Below are positions 1 to 7,762 of a DNA stretch of 64,000 nt, in pieces. Made by a program: the position numbers and the translations under genes. Position 1 is the stretch's first letter; every line of letters begins with the position of its first letter. Under the pieces are notes generated by a model. The model had not been told where the DNA came from and did no database searches. It saw only the letters and a program-made list of their open reading frames with translations. The stretch is from CAKZML01 sp963823435 (GTDB lineage: Bacteria > Pseudomonadota > Gammaproteobacteria > Steroidobacterales > BM003): contig CAWGLN010000012.1 of the NCBI GenBank assembly GCA_963823435.1, forward strand, positions 1 to 64,000, in the 5' to 3' direction.

Positions 1-1
1 C

Positions 2-538
2 CGGTACGTGCCCGAGGGTCGCGAGGTCATTTATCACACCGAGAACGGCTTGCTTGGCATGGGGCCGACACCCAAACCGGGAGAGGAAGATCCGGACCTG
101 GTGAATGCCGGGAAGAAACAAATCACCGCCATCCCCGGGGCCGCTTTTTTCCATCACGCGGACAGCTTCGGGATGATCCGTGGCGGTCATATCGATATTT
201 GTGTACTGGGCGCCATGCAGGTTTCCGAGAACGGCGACCTCGCGAACTGGTCCACCGGCGCGTCCGACGCCATTCCGGCAGTCGGTGGCGCAATGGACCT
301 GGTAGCGGGGGTCGAAACCATCTACGTGCTCACCCAGCACTGCACCAAGGAGGGCGAGCCCAAGCTAGTGAAAACCTGCAGTTTTCCCCTGACCGGGAAG
401 GCCGTTGTAAAACGCATTTACACAGACCTGGCAGTTATCGACGTAACACCCGAGGGTTTGCTCCTGGTCGAGCTCGCCCCCGGTATCGATTTTGACTATG
501 TACAGCAACGAACGGGCTGTAATTTGATTCCAGCCTAG
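2..538 (+). CDS. 3-oxoacid CoA-transferase subunit B, 5'-truncated
   Basis: C-terminal ~178 residues of the beta subunit of a SCOT/AtoDA-type CoA-transferase, which moves CoA between an acyl-CoA and a carboxylate such as succinate or acetoacetate. The frame is open through base 2 (R-Y-V-P-E-G-R), so the GTG at 8 is unlikely to be the start; family beta subunits are about 210-220 aa, so roughly 35-40 residues lie upstream of the window. The family Glu-Asn-Gly motif that carries the catalytic glutamate is visible early (HTENGLLGMGP), followed by the usual GGHIDICVLGAMQV and AIPAVGGAMDLV blocks. The alpha subunit is presumably just upstream. The substrate cannot be read from the sequence. Confidence 0.9.
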   Translation, partial: RYVPEGREVIYHTENGLLGMGPTPKPGEEDPDLVNAGKKQITAIPGAAFFHHADSFGMIRGGHIDICVLGAMQVSENGDLANWSTGASDAIPAVGGAMDLVAGVETIYVLTQHCTKEGEPKLVKTCSFPLTGKAVVKRIYTDLAVIDVTPEGLLLVELAPGIDFDYVQQRTGCNLIPA

Positions 539-541
539 ACC

Positions 542-565
542 CTGTCTCACCAGACAGCCCTTTTT
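542..565 (+). terminator. probable rho-independent terminator after the CoA-transferase
   Basis: A 6-bp stem, CTGTCT (542-547) and AGACAG (552-557), closes a 4-nt loop and is followed by CCC and five T. It begins 4 nt after the CoA-transferase stop codon and ends before the next start. The stem is short, so termination strength is uncertain. Confidence 0.55.
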
Positions 566-599
566 ATTGACCTCTTTTGCGACCGGGACGAGCGTTAGA

Positions 600-1931
600 A
601 TGAAGCAATCCAAACCGTCTTCTTCCTCCCTCAGTGCGTCCTTGTACGAGCGTGCCCTGCGTGTCATGCCGGGAGGCTGTAGCCGTAACACCGTACTGAG
701 AAAACCCCATCCTCTGTATGCAGAGCGAGGGGAGGGGTGTTACGTAACCGACGTTGAGGGCGTCAAACGGATCGATTTCGCCAACAACATGGCCTCATTG
801 ATCCATGGCCATGCCCATCCAGCGGTCGTGGCGGCGGTTACCGAGCAACTCCAGAAAGGATCGGCATTCACCATGGCCACCGAGGCCGAGGTGGTCTATG
901 CCGAGCACCTGTGCAGCCGAAACCCGGGTTTCGACCAGATACGCTTCGTCAATTCAGGCACCGAGGCCATTATGGGTTGCCTCAAGGCGGCCCGGGCCTA
1001 CACCGGAAGGCCCAAAATCGCCAAGATCGAGGGTGCCTATCACGGACTGTATGACTATGCCGAGATAAGCCAGATCTCAAAGCCGGACAACTGGGGCAGT
1101 TCGGAAAGCCCCAGCAGCACACCGGTCGCCTACGGTACCCCCGTATCGGCACTCAATGACGTAGTCGTGATTCCCTTTAACGATGTCGAAAGATCCATCG
1201 CCATCCTGAACAAACACGTGTCCGATCTGGCTTGCGTGCTTATCGATCCGATGCCGCACCGGGTCGGTCTCGTACCAGCGGACCAGAATTACGTCGAGGC
1301 ACTGCGTAAATGGACCCAGGAGAACGGCGCCTTGCTGGTGTTTGACGAAGTCATTACGTTTCGCTCCGGGTACGGGGGTGCCCAGGACTGGTACAGCGTC
1401 CAACCAGACCTCACCGCCCTGGGGAAATTGATTGGAGGCGGGTTCCCGGTAGGCGCCCTGGCGGGCAAAAAGGACGTGATGCAGGTGATGAACCCACTTG
1501 CCGACAAGGTGTTGTTTCCCCATTCCGGCACGTTTTCGGCCAATCCGATCACCATGACCGCAGGCTTGGTAACCATGGAACTGTTCGATAAGGCTGCCGT
1601 GACTCAGCTGAATGAACTGACCGCGTACGCGATGAAGCAAGTCACCGAGGCTATCCGAACGGCTGATGTACCGGCCTGTGTCGCCGGGGGCGGGTCCATG
1701 TTCCGTGTCCACCTGAAACCCGAACCGCCCAAGGATTACCGGGCGGCTTACGCGACGCCGGCTGAATCGGCAGGCATCAACGCACTGATCGACCACGCGT
1801 TCGACAATGGGCTGATCCTGATCAATACCTGCTCGGCAACCTTGTCCACGGCCATGACCAAGACCGAAATAGACCAAATGGCCGAGGTATTGCTTGGTGG
1901 ATTCAGGAAAATCCGGGCACAAATCACCTGA
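600..1931 (+). CDS. class-III PLP aminotransferase (glutamate-1-semialdehyde aminomutase-like)
   Basis: 443-aa fold-type I, class-III aminotransferase. The PLP-binding lysine is in LGKLIGGGFPVGA (about K276) and the upstream FDEV block gives the Asp that contacts the pyridine ring; NSGTEA near residue 130 is the cofactor phosphate-binding loop. It resembles HemL but many paralogues of this group act on other amino compounds, and the neighbours (CoA-transferase) suggest catabolism rather than tetrapyrrole synthesis; this is inference. The ATG at 600 is preferred; an in-frame TTG at 567 would add 11 residues, but it lies directly behind the terminator hairpin. No strong Shine-Dalgarno is visible for either. 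Confidence 0.85.
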   Translation: MKQSKPSSSSLSASLYERALRVMPGGCSRNTVLRKPHPLYAERGEGCYVTDVEGVKRIDFANNMASLIHGHAHPAVVAAVTEQLQKGSAFTMATEAEVVYAEHLCSRNPGFDQIRFVNSGTEAIMGCLKAARAYTGRPKIAKIEGAYHGLYDYAEISQISKPDNWGSSESPSSTPVAYGTPVSALNDVVVIPFNDVERSIAILNKHVSDLACVLIDPMPHRVGLVPADQNYVEALRKWTQENGALLVFDEVITFRSGYGGAQDWYSVQPDLTALGKLIGGGFPVGALAGKKDVMQVMNPLADKVLFPHSGTFSANPITMTAGLVTMELFDKAAVTQLNELTAYAMKQVTEAIRTADVPACVAGGGSMFRVHLKPEPPKDYRAAYATPAESAGINALIDHAFDNGLILINTCSATLSTAMTKTEIDQMAEVLLGGFRKIRAQIT

Positions 1932-2633
1932 TTTTTCCTTAAAAATTCACAAAATAGGTCGTAACACATTGTTTTGACACGTGTTTTATGACCTTTTTGT
2001 TGCCAGTTTCGGTCAAAAACATGGAAATCCGTGGCGTTGAACCTGCCGAATCAGCCGAAATAACCTGGCAATGTAGTCTTCGAGCCGGTTAGAGCAAAAT
2101 TGGAACCCATGCAATCGACCCCCAGGATTCGGTTTCCGATATCTGGCCAGGTCCTGTGGTCATAGAAAGTCCTCATAAGATCCATATATGCACGCCACAA
2201 GAGGCTGAATGAGCAAAGGCTGCCAAAACCGACCAGTGATCGATCTGGCCAAAAGCGGTATCTCAAATCGTGAAAGCTGTGGGTCTTGGGCCTGGAAGTC
2301 AGTCAGATTTCACGCTGGTGAACGGCAATGAAAGAAGAACCCGGCGTATCTGAGGTTGTGCAAACAACAAAGAACACATAGGTAGACGCCGGGATGACGT
2401 CTCAATTGTGGGGCATGCACCACGTGGTCATAGCGTATAGAGGTAGTGAACGATGGGTCATGCACTGGCAATCGCAGGGCGTAAACCGTCAAAACACGTA
2501 TTTCGCTACTTATTAGGCGAATTAACATTAAAAATATTGCCTAACTGACTGTAGAACAAAGGAATGAGAAAGTACTTGAAGTGAGTGGTTTTTGCTCAGT
2601 TGCCTGTTCTGATCTATCTGTGACTTAACATAA
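1932..2633. other. 700-bp interval without a recognisable gene
   Basis: Only short open frames with no family resemblance and no good ribosome binding site are present. The sequence is comparatively AT-rich and runs into the duplicated block that begins at 2634. No terminator, tRNA or mobile gene was seen. Confidence 0.5.
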
Positions 2634-3073
2634 TATACATTATGCGCAGTTATAGATATGCAATTTGAGGGGATAATCCTGCTTAAACCTCCAGATCGAT
2701 CACTCGGCCCCTGCTGTGATTCCAGGCCAAGCCTGTAAAGCCAGACCTTACTGGTCAGCTGATGAAAATGATGACAGCAGCTCCAGCAACCCAACAAGTG
2801 CCACGAACCAGATCTTGTCCTTTCAGATCCTTGAAGCCTTACCACCACTTGAATTCATACTCCCGACCACGGACGACGAAAACAAACCAAAGCACGGCGC
2901 TGCTGGCCAAGAGCAAGCTGACAGTGAATTGACCAGGGAATGAATCAGTATCTTGCCGGAGGCCCAGCCGAAGTGCGCCACCGGTGAGCAGACCAACCAG
3001 GAATGCCGACAGCGGTGTCGCCCGGGGTATCTCGTCCCGCCAGGTCACTCGGGAGACATCCCGGCGCCCCGCC
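2634..3073. repeat. 440-bp direct duplication, copy A
   Basis: Aligns by eye without gaps to 4841-5280, both 440 bp, from TATACATTATGCGCAG to GGCGCCCCGCC, with scattered substitutions. The block contains the remnant of the small membrane-protein gene on the minus strand. Flanks diverge abruptly at both ends, so this is a discrete segmental duplication rather than drift of a longer homologous region. Confidence 0.85.
2755..3048 (-). pseudogene. small membrane protein, copy A with in-frame stop
   Basis: Homologue, same length, of the gene at 4962-5255. The frame reads through the conserved segments ATPLSAFLVGL, FTVSLLLASS and GREYEFKWW. The next codon, TAT (Tyr) in copy B, is TAA here (about 2837-2839). 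After it the same frame continues with GFKDLKGQDLVRGTCW and AAVIIFIS to a TGA at the position of the copy B stop. One nonsense substitution therefore separates it from an intact gene. The GTG start is inferred by alignment with copy B. Function unknown. Confidence 0.6.
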
Positions 3074-3082
3074 AAGCAGCCG

Positions 3083-3447
3083 CTAGTCGGTGGTGGGGTC
3101 TTCGTTAGCACCCTCAGCAACGCTTTCCCAGTTCAATGTAATCCAGAAATCATCCCTCGGAATGTCTGGATACGTAAACTCCTGTGCAACACGGATGAAA
3201 CAGCTACGTTACGCGGCCTGGGCTTCCGCAGATCTGCCGCTGCTTCATACTGGGTGTTAATAAGAGGCTGCTGTGGATCAAGGATGACTTCCTTCGCACT
3301 TCCGTCCTTATTCAAATGCAAATAGGCATAGAAATGATCGAATGCATTGGGATCCTCACACTGTCTGTCAACTTCATCCATGAGGGGCGACAAATTATTT
3401 ATCCAGCCCACCAGCCACGGCCCGAACCCTTCAGACTTTGCCGCGGC
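3083..3447 (-). pseudogene. frameshifted TonB-C-like protein fragment
   Basis: Two overlapping minus-strand frames together give one protein-like sequence. The first (down to about 3200) reads GPWLVGWINNLSPLMDEV and FDHFYAYLHLNKDGSAKEVIL. The second reads SCFIRVAQEFTYPDIP, DDFWITLNWESVAEGAN and then a stop at 3083-3085. The second frame looks coding and follows if one base is gained or lost near 3205-3215. The pattern of a conserved beta-strand, a DG turn and a late aromatic strand is like the periplasmic TonB C-terminal fold and like the intact neighbour at 3739-4332. No convincing start codon is seen; the open frame runs back into the 25-bp motif, so the 5' end may be lost. Confidence 0.45.
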
Positions 3448-3457
3448 GAAAAAAATT

Positions 3458-3482
3458 AGGGTCGAACCGAAATTAATCCGAA
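3458..3482 (+). repeat. 25-bp interspersed motif, copy 1
   Basis: AGGGTCGAACCGAAATTAAT followed by CCGAA. One of six related sites (also 4652, 5322, 6567, 14855, 16212) sharing GGGTCGAACCGCAATTAAT. All are intergenic or at the extreme 3' end of a gene. The motif resembles short REP-like repeats in other Gammaproteobacteria; no RAYT transposase is in the window. Confidence 0.6.
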
Positions 3483-3675
3483 TGAACGCGCCTTGTTTTT
3501 AGTTTTTCTTGTCTACCGTCCTGGCGCACTAAGTTAGTTTTTTGTTAGCGCGACTCTACTCGGTGATTGACGAGATATCACGCCTATAATCACGATAACC
3601 ATTTGATTGAAATAATATTTATAACGAATTCAATAAACACGCTTGTATACATTTATGCGCGGTTGTTATACCCGG
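3483..3675 (+). repeat. about 190-bp AT-rich repeat R1
   Basis: Diverged copy of the sequence at 4677-4867, and more distantly 14880-15070. Shared blocks are the CTTGT stretch just after the 25-bp motif, the GTTAG-CTCTACT segment, AATATAACGAA-TCAATAA and the terminal GTATACATTATGCGC. No coding capacity is evident. It lies 3' of the TonB-C-like gene at 3739-4332, reading on the gene strand. Confidence 0.6.
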
Positions 3676-3738
3676 TTCTTAGGGGTAGGACCTGCTCCCA
3701 ACAAGCCTGCCGGCCTCATGCGTGGACAGACACTCCTC

Positions 3739-4332
3739 TCAATTCCGTCCGGGATAAACAATGCCTGTCTTGTCGTCTGAGGACAGGAACTGAATCCAGA
3801 TGCCCTGCTGATCAGGCGCCGGATTGATCGCGCGGGGCTGGAAGTCAACGGTAATCGGAAACTCCATCGCGCAGGGTTTTCCACCGCACATCCCGGGCTT
3901 GAATTGCACCTGCATCAACACCCAGGCGACCAGCGTCTGCATGTCCTGTTTGGGCGAGTTGTGGAACGACACACTCTGCATCAGTCCGTTCTCGTCCACC
4001 TGGCCACTGGCGATCACCTCTCCCTGCACCTGTCTGGCGGCAGAATTCAGGCCTTTGTCCAGCAAAGTGTATATCGATTTTATACCTTTTTCCGGATAAG
4101 GCGGCTCATACCCTTCAGGCATTGATTCGTAACCAGACCGCACAATCTGGACCTGTTCGGGACTCAGTTGCGCGTAGGCCTTGTCGAACGGGAGATTTGC
4201 ACTTGCAGAGAGCGGGTGGATATTGGATCCGACAGCGGCCAACGTTTCCCTGACGGTGAAAAGCTCCTGTCCCTGAGCAATTTGGGTTCCAAGTAGCAGC
4301 GCCATGCTGGCCAACATTATCGTTTTTTTCAT
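3739..4332 (-). CDS. secreted TonB C-terminal-like domain protein
   Basis: 197-aa exported protein of unknown function. Residues 1-22 are a clear Sec signal peptide (MKKTIMLASMALLLGTQIAQG), and AAGGGAA sits about 7 nt before the ATG, a good ribosome binding site. The last 90 residues (GEVIASGQVDENGLMQSVSF ... LVAWVLMQVQFKPGMC ... MEFPITVDFQ) follow the TonB C-terminal pattern of a DG turn and paired strands. There is no N-terminal membrane anchor or proline-rich spacer, so it is unlikely to be an energy transducer for ExbBD; soluble TonB-C-like proteins of this sort are common and uncharacterised. It stands alone between repeats. Confidence 0.65.
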   Translation of the reverse strand: MKKTIMLASMALLLGTQIAQGQELFTVRETLAAVGSNIHPLSASANLPFDKAYAQLSPEQVQIVRSGYESMPEGYEPPYPEKGIKSIYTLLDKGLNSAARQVQGEVIASGQVDENGLMQSVSFHNSPKQDMQTLVAWVLMQVQFKPGMCGGKPCAMEFPITVDFQPRAINPAPDQQGIWIQFLSSDDKTGIVYPGRN

Positions 4333-4651
4333 GATTATTCCCTTGTAGGCCTCCAGGCCCTCTGTTGTCCCTGCCTAATTAACTATCCGACATTGCGGCA
4401 CCACGCCGACCTGCCAGCAACCGGGTTCCTTTCTCGTCCCAAAGCGTGCCCAGCGACAACCCGAAGCGTGATCCGCTACCGATGGTCGGTATCGTCACGT
4501 CTTGAGGTTCAGACACACGAATTAGCAATAGGTTCCCACAGCGCCCTCAGGCCACAGGATGGCTGAATGGGACGATCTGGGAGCCCAGAGCGAGGCTAAC
4601 CGGGGGAAGTCCAGTCTTCTTATCTAGGTATCCGTGAAATTAAGGGAAAAA
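4333..4651. other. 319-bp interval without a recognisable gene
   Basis: Upstream region of the secreted TonB-C-like gene. Apart from the ribosome binding site at its lower edge, no promoter of good quality, RNA gene or protein-coding signal was recognised. It ends at copy 2 of the 25-bp motif. Confidence 0.5.
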
Positions 4652-4676
4652 AGGGTCGGACCGCAATTAATCCGAA
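4652..4676 (+). repeat. 25-bp interspersed motif, copy 2
   Basis: AGGGTCGGACCGCAATTAAT then CCGAA; differs from copy 1 at two positions. It sits at the same place relative to repeat R2 as copy 1 does to repeat R1. Confidence 0.6.
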
Positions 4677-4867
4677 TGTACGCGTCTTGTTGTAAGTTCT
4701 TCTTGTCTTTGGTTCCGGCGGACCTGGAATGTTCGTTGTTAGCCCAACTCTACTGCGTACCTGACGAAATGTCACAAAAAATAGACGTCATAAGCCAATG
4801 GATTTCATGAGAAATATAACGAACTCAATAAGCGCCCTGGTATACATTATGCGCAGTTCTAGATATG
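4677..4867 (+). repeat. about 190-bp AT-rich repeat R2
   Basis: Diverged copy of R1 (3483-3675). Its last 27 bases overlap the start of duplicated block B, so the GTATACATTATGCGCAG end is shared by R1, R2 and both 440-bp blocks. It lies 3' of the small membrane-protein gene at 4962-5255 on the gene strand. Confidence 0.6.
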
Positions 4868-5280
4868 CGATTTGAGGGGGTAATCCTGCTTGAACCTCCA
4901 GATCGAACACCCGGCCCCTGCTGTGATTTCAGGCCAAGCCTGTAAAGCCAGACCTTAGTGGTCAGCTAATGAAAATGATGACAGCAGCTCCACCAACCCA
5001 ACAAGTGCCACGAACCAGATCTTGTCCCTTCAAATCCTTGAAGCCATACCACCACTTGAATTCGTACTCCCTGCCGCGGACGACGAACCCAAACCACAGC
5101 ACGATGCTGCTGGCCAAGAGCAAGCTGACAGTGAACTGACCAGGCAATGAATGAAGATCTTGCCGGAGACCCCATTGAAGTGCGCCACCGGTGAACAGGC
5201 CAACCAGGAATGCCGACAGCGGAGTCGCCCTGGGTATCTCGTCCTGCCAGTTCACTCGCGAGACATCCCGGCGCCCCGCC
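4841..5280. repeat. 440-bp direct duplication, copy B
   Basis: Second copy of the 440-bp block (copy A 2634-3073), same orientation, no gaps. It carries the intact version of the small membrane-protein gene. The copies lie about 2.2 kb apart. Confidence 0.85.
4962..5255 (-). CDS. small putative membrane protein, duplicated
   Basis: 97-aa protein of unknown function with three hydrophobic stretches (ATPLSAFLVGLFTGGAL, FTVSLLLASSIVLWFGFVV, TCWVGGAAVIIFIS), so it probably sits in the inner membrane. A charged GREYEFKWWYGFKDLKGQ segment lies between segments two and three. The start is uncertain: GTG at 5255 is the only candidate near the conserved region and has no clear Shine-Dalgarno; the frame remains open for about 20 codons upstream. 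Copy A (2755-3048) is the same length but has a nonsense codon. The amino-acid pattern is conserved between copies, which supports past coding use, but expression of this copy is not certain. Confidence 0.45.
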   Translation of the reverse strand: MNWQDEIPRATPLSAFLVGLFTGGALQWGLRQDLHSLPGQFTVSLLLASSIVLWFGFVVRGREYEFKWWYGFKDLKGQDLVRGTCWVGGAAVIIFIS

Positions 5281-5321
5281 CTACCGTTGGCCGAAATCTC
5301 ATTGCGGTTCCGTTTAACAAC

Positions 5322-5345
5322 TTAATTGCGGCTCGACCCCAATTG
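5322..5345 (-). repeat. 25-bp interspersed motif, copy 3, at the 3' end of the hydrolase
   Basis: On the minus strand it reads AATTGGGGTCGAGCCGCAAT then TAA. It forms the last codons (QLGSSRN) and the TAA stop of the alpha/beta hydrolase. The same CAATTGGGGTCGAG string forms the end of the gene at 16212-16646. Confidence 0.6.
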
Positions 5346-6392
5346 TTCCAATTGTTCCGCGACCCGGACCACCTCAGCGCTGAAGCGGACGTGTTCCTCG
5401 AAAAACGGAAAGTGCGCCGACTCCTCGAACCACACGAGACCCTTGAGTGGCGCCTGCAGCCGTTCCAGGTAATCCGCCGCGATTGATGATGGGGTGTTGT
5501 AGTCGTGCCGCCCCAGGAAGAAGAATACGGGGACGTCAAACAAGGTGATTTCGCCATCGAGTGGCTTCGGGAGAACGTCATATTTCATCTCCCGACCGAC
5601 GAGGTCTGCGCCTCTCTTCACGTTCAGGGCATCCGATAGCGTGTACTCCGGAGCTAACAGCCCGGTCCGCAGAATCGGCCAGAAAGACCGTGCGTTGTAC
5701 AATTCGGCACCATGGTGAAACAGATCGTCTTCCGTAGGATCGCCGCCTGCTGCCAGTCGATTCAGAAGCTCCAGGTTGCCGGTAGCAGACGCGTCTCTCA
5801 TCAGGAACTGTCGGCGCTGGAGTTTCACTTCGCCTTTGTTTCCTGCGAGCTGGCCTGTTCCGATGTACGCTGAGTAATACTCCGGATGTTCTCGGATGGC
5901 GAGCAAACCAAGGTACGATCCCCACGAGTGCCCCACCAGCATGATTCGGTTCTGTTTGAATCGCTCGCACAGAATCCTTGTGAGCGCGATTGTGTCCTCC
6001 AGCGTCCGGCGGACCGTCAACGACTCGAGCGGCTCCGCCGCCTCAAATGACTTTCCTGCCCCCCGCCGATCCCATTGGACCATAACAAAGTCGCGCTCCA
6101 GTTCGCGTTGAAACGCATGGGCGAGAAACATGGCTGGCATTCCCGGTCCCCCGTGAAGGAAAAGGACAACGGGTTTCGTATGGTCATGGCCCCGGATGAG
6201 CACCCACTGGTCAATGCCCCCAAGGGTGATCTGTTCGAGCGACGCAATTGCGCGTTCGCCGTCGATTGCCGGGGTGCTGCCACGAAGTACAATGAACTCG
6301 ATTGCCAAGAGAGCCGTGCCAATAGCTACGAGCGCAGGAAATACCAACAGCAGATGTCGGATTGGTCGTCGTGTTGTCGGGCCCTTGTACAC
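5322..6392 (-). CDS. membrane-anchored alpha/beta hydrolase (proline iminopeptidase-like)
   Basis: 356-aa alpha/beta-hydrolase of the peptidase S33 type. Residues 13-33 form one transmembrane helix, so the catalytic domain is probably held at the inner membrane facing the periplasm. Visible catalytic elements are the HGGPG oxyanion motif (80-84), the nucleophile elbow GHSWGS (Ser156), Asp in GRHDYNTP (about D297) and His in EESAHFPFF (about H327). The triad is complete, so the enzyme should be active; whether it is a peptidase, esterase or other hydrolase cannot be told. The GTG start at 6392 is the furthest upstream and retains the anchor helix. The last five residues come from the 25-bp repeat, suggesting the repeat inserted at or replaced the original 3' end. 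Confidence 0.8.
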   Translation of the reverse strand: MYKGPTTRRPIRHLLLVFPALVAIGTALLAIEFIVLRGSTPAIDGERAIASLEQITLGGIDQWVLIRGHDHTKPVVLFLHGGPGMPAMFLAHAFQRELERDFVMVQWDRRGAGKSFEAAEPLESLTVRRTLEDTIALTRILCERFKQNRIMLVGHSWGSYLGLLAIREHPEYYSAYIGTGQLAGNKGEVKLQRRQFLMRDASATGNLELLNRLAAGGDPTEDDLFHHGAELYNARSFWPILRTGLLAPEYTLSDALNVKRGADLVGREMKYDVLPKPLDGEITLFDVPVFFFLGRHDYNTPSSIAADYLERLQAPLKGLVWFEESAHFPFFEEHVRFSAEVVRVAEQLEQLGSSRN

Positions 6393-6566
6393 CGAATCTC
6401 CGGGACCGCCTAACTAATATTTACGGAAGCAAGGGTTCTGGGTAAAGACATAATCGCGTCTCTCCTATCGGGGTCGCCCGACTGCAACCTGATTAGATAA
6501 TTTATCAGTAAATACTTCAAAAGGCAGCACGTCCTTTAAGCCGGAGGAAGTCGAAAAGAGGAAAAA

Positions 6567-6591
6567 TGGGGTCGAACCGCAAATAATCGAA
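6567..6591 (+). repeat. 25-bp interspersed motif, copy 4
   Basis: TGGGGTCGAACCGCAAATAA then TCGAA. It lies 7 bp beyond the stop codon of the small gene at 6599-6820 and antisense to it. Confidence 0.55.
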
Positions 6592-6598
6592 CGGGATT

Positions 6599-6820
6599 CT
6601 AGCCCAATTCTTCGAGAAGCTTATCCACCTCGACCGGCATGGCGTGCATGTCCAGTGCGGAAACACTGTCCGCACCGTAGACGATGAGCACCGTGGGTTC
6701 CAGCTTGCCGTATACCTGGTGATATTGCCTACCGTGGTCTTGCCGAATTTCGACTTGCTCCAGCACAACAAGCCTGAGCGTGGCGCTGCTAAAAATTTCC
6801 CGGGTGCGCTGGCGTAGCAT
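6599..6820 (-). CDS. 73-aa conserved-looking protein in the gerW operon
   Basis: Small soluble protein with no recognised domain; about 73 aa, starting MLRQRTREIFSSATLRLVVL and ending in an acidic helix (EVDKLLEELG). Its start lies 3 nt after the stop of the DUF2953 gene, so it is almost certainly the third gene of that operon and translationally coupled. Two central strands (LVVLEQVEIR and PTVLIVYGADS) suggest an alpha/beta mini-domain. Function unknown. Confidence 0.5.
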   Translation of the reverse strand: MLRQRTREIFSSATLRLVVLEQVEIRQDHGRQYHQVYGKLEPTVLIVYGADSVSALDMHAMPVEVDKLLEELG

Positions 6821-6823
6821 TGC

Positions 6824-7390
6824 TTACCTCGCGACACGCATTTGCCGAACTCCGCGCCAGACCGACGGTGAGAGCATCAATGCTGCGATGAGATAGAGCA
6901 CTTGCAGCGGAATCACCCGCACCTGGCCACTGCTGTCAAGCTCAAGGGTCTGGTCAAGGAAATCCGGCTCGATGGTGGTCGCCACATCAGGTGCGCTGGC
7001 AAGCGCCCCGGCCAGCGGTCCGCAGACCGCCCATAATTGGCCGGTATCGGCCGGATCACCCAAGCCCAGCCGGATTTTAAGGTTCACGTCCTGCTTGCGC
7101 AGCGCCCTCCACAGGTCACGACTGAACCGCAGTATCCGTCTGCGAAATGCTGTCTGTCTCACCGCAATAAGGATATTGCCCCGGCTATTCTTCGAGCGAC
7201 CCTGGCGTCCTTTTTTGATTTTCGGGTTCTCGACCCGCCCGGGGATCTTCACATTCACCAAGCCGAACGCCCACTGTACAGTCGCGTCAGCTCGCAAGAT
7301 CCGATGCCAGGATACCGTGTAACTGACCCACACCGGGATGGCCAAAAGGGCGATAAACAGCCCCAGCAATATCACCAATGTTATCAGCAT
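6824..7390 (-). CDS. DUF2953-family membrane-associated protein (YtfI-like)
   Basis: 188-aa protein with an N-terminal membrane helix (MLITLVILLGLFIALLAIPVWV), a central beta-rich region and a second hydrophobic segment near the C-terminus (VLYLIAALMLSPSVW). The pairing immediately behind a GerW/YtfJ gene (12-nt gap) matches the ytfJ-ytfI arrangement known from Bacillus, which is the main basis for the DUF2953 assignment. The biochemical role is unknown. Its stop is 3 nt from the next start, giving a three-gene operon. Confidence 0.6.
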   Translation of the reverse strand: MLITLVILLGLFIALLAIPVWVSYTVSWHRILRADATVQWAFGLVNVKIPGRVENPKIKKGRQGRSKNSRGNILIAVRQTAFRRRILRFSRDLWRALRKQDVNLKIRLGLGDPADTGQLWAVCGPLAGALASAPDVATTIEPDFLDQTLELDSSGQVRVIPLQVLYLIAALMLSPSVWRGVRQMRVAR

Positions 7391-7402
7391 GTGCCGGGCA
7401 CC

Positions 7403-7762
7403 CTAGTGCTCGACGATTTTACCTTTCTTCGCGGTCGCGGCCGCCCCGATCGTCTCGGCCACTTTTTCCAGAACCGAAGTCGCACCGGATTTGATGGGCT
7501 CCAGACGGACACCGTCCTTGTTGATGATCACCAGCGCCACGGGCTTCACGCCGCCGCCACCGCCGGTACCGCCACCCTGGCCGCTGCCTTTATCCTCCTC
7601 GGTACCCTGCCCTGCGCCCACGCCAAAACCAAACCCCACGTTGACCAGGGGAATCAGCGTGTTGCCTTCCAGGGTGATTGGGTCCCCAACAACCGTCTTG
7701 GTGTTGAGCAAACGCTCGATTTCGCCGATGCTCTTGTCGAACAATGCACCTATGTCTTGCAT
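7403..7762 (-). CDS. GerW (YtfJ) family protein
   Basis: 119-aa cytoplasmic protein of the GerW/YtfJ family. Family marks are the N-terminal helix with IGEIERLLNTKTVVGDPI, the central VGFGFGVGAGQG with a glycine-rich linker, and PVALVIINKDGVRLEPI. The ATG at 7762 is chosen because AAGGAGG lies 7 nt upstream; the open frame extends 44 codons further but without such a site. In Bacillus the family is tied to spore germination, but homologues occur in non-sporulating Proteobacteria, where the role is unknown. First gene of the operon with DUF2953 and a 73-aa protein. Confidence 0.85.
   Translation of the reverse strand: MQDIGALFDKSIGEIERLLNTKTVVGDPITLEGNTLIPLVNVGFGFGVGAGQGTEEDKGSGQGGGTGGGGGVKPVALVIINKDGVRLEPIKSGATSVLEKVAETIGAAATAKKGKIVEH

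Noticed and set aside
1077..1922. 281-codon frame antisense to the aminotransferase
   Set aside because: Shadow frame; no conserved features, and the plus strand has all class-III motifs.
3480..4870. attC recombination sites in repeats R1 and R2
   Set aside because: GTTGGGC and CTAAC-like strings occur on the minus strand, but not as a paired R''/L''-L'/R' layout that I can defend, and no integrase is visible. Kept only as a cassette-like hypothesis.
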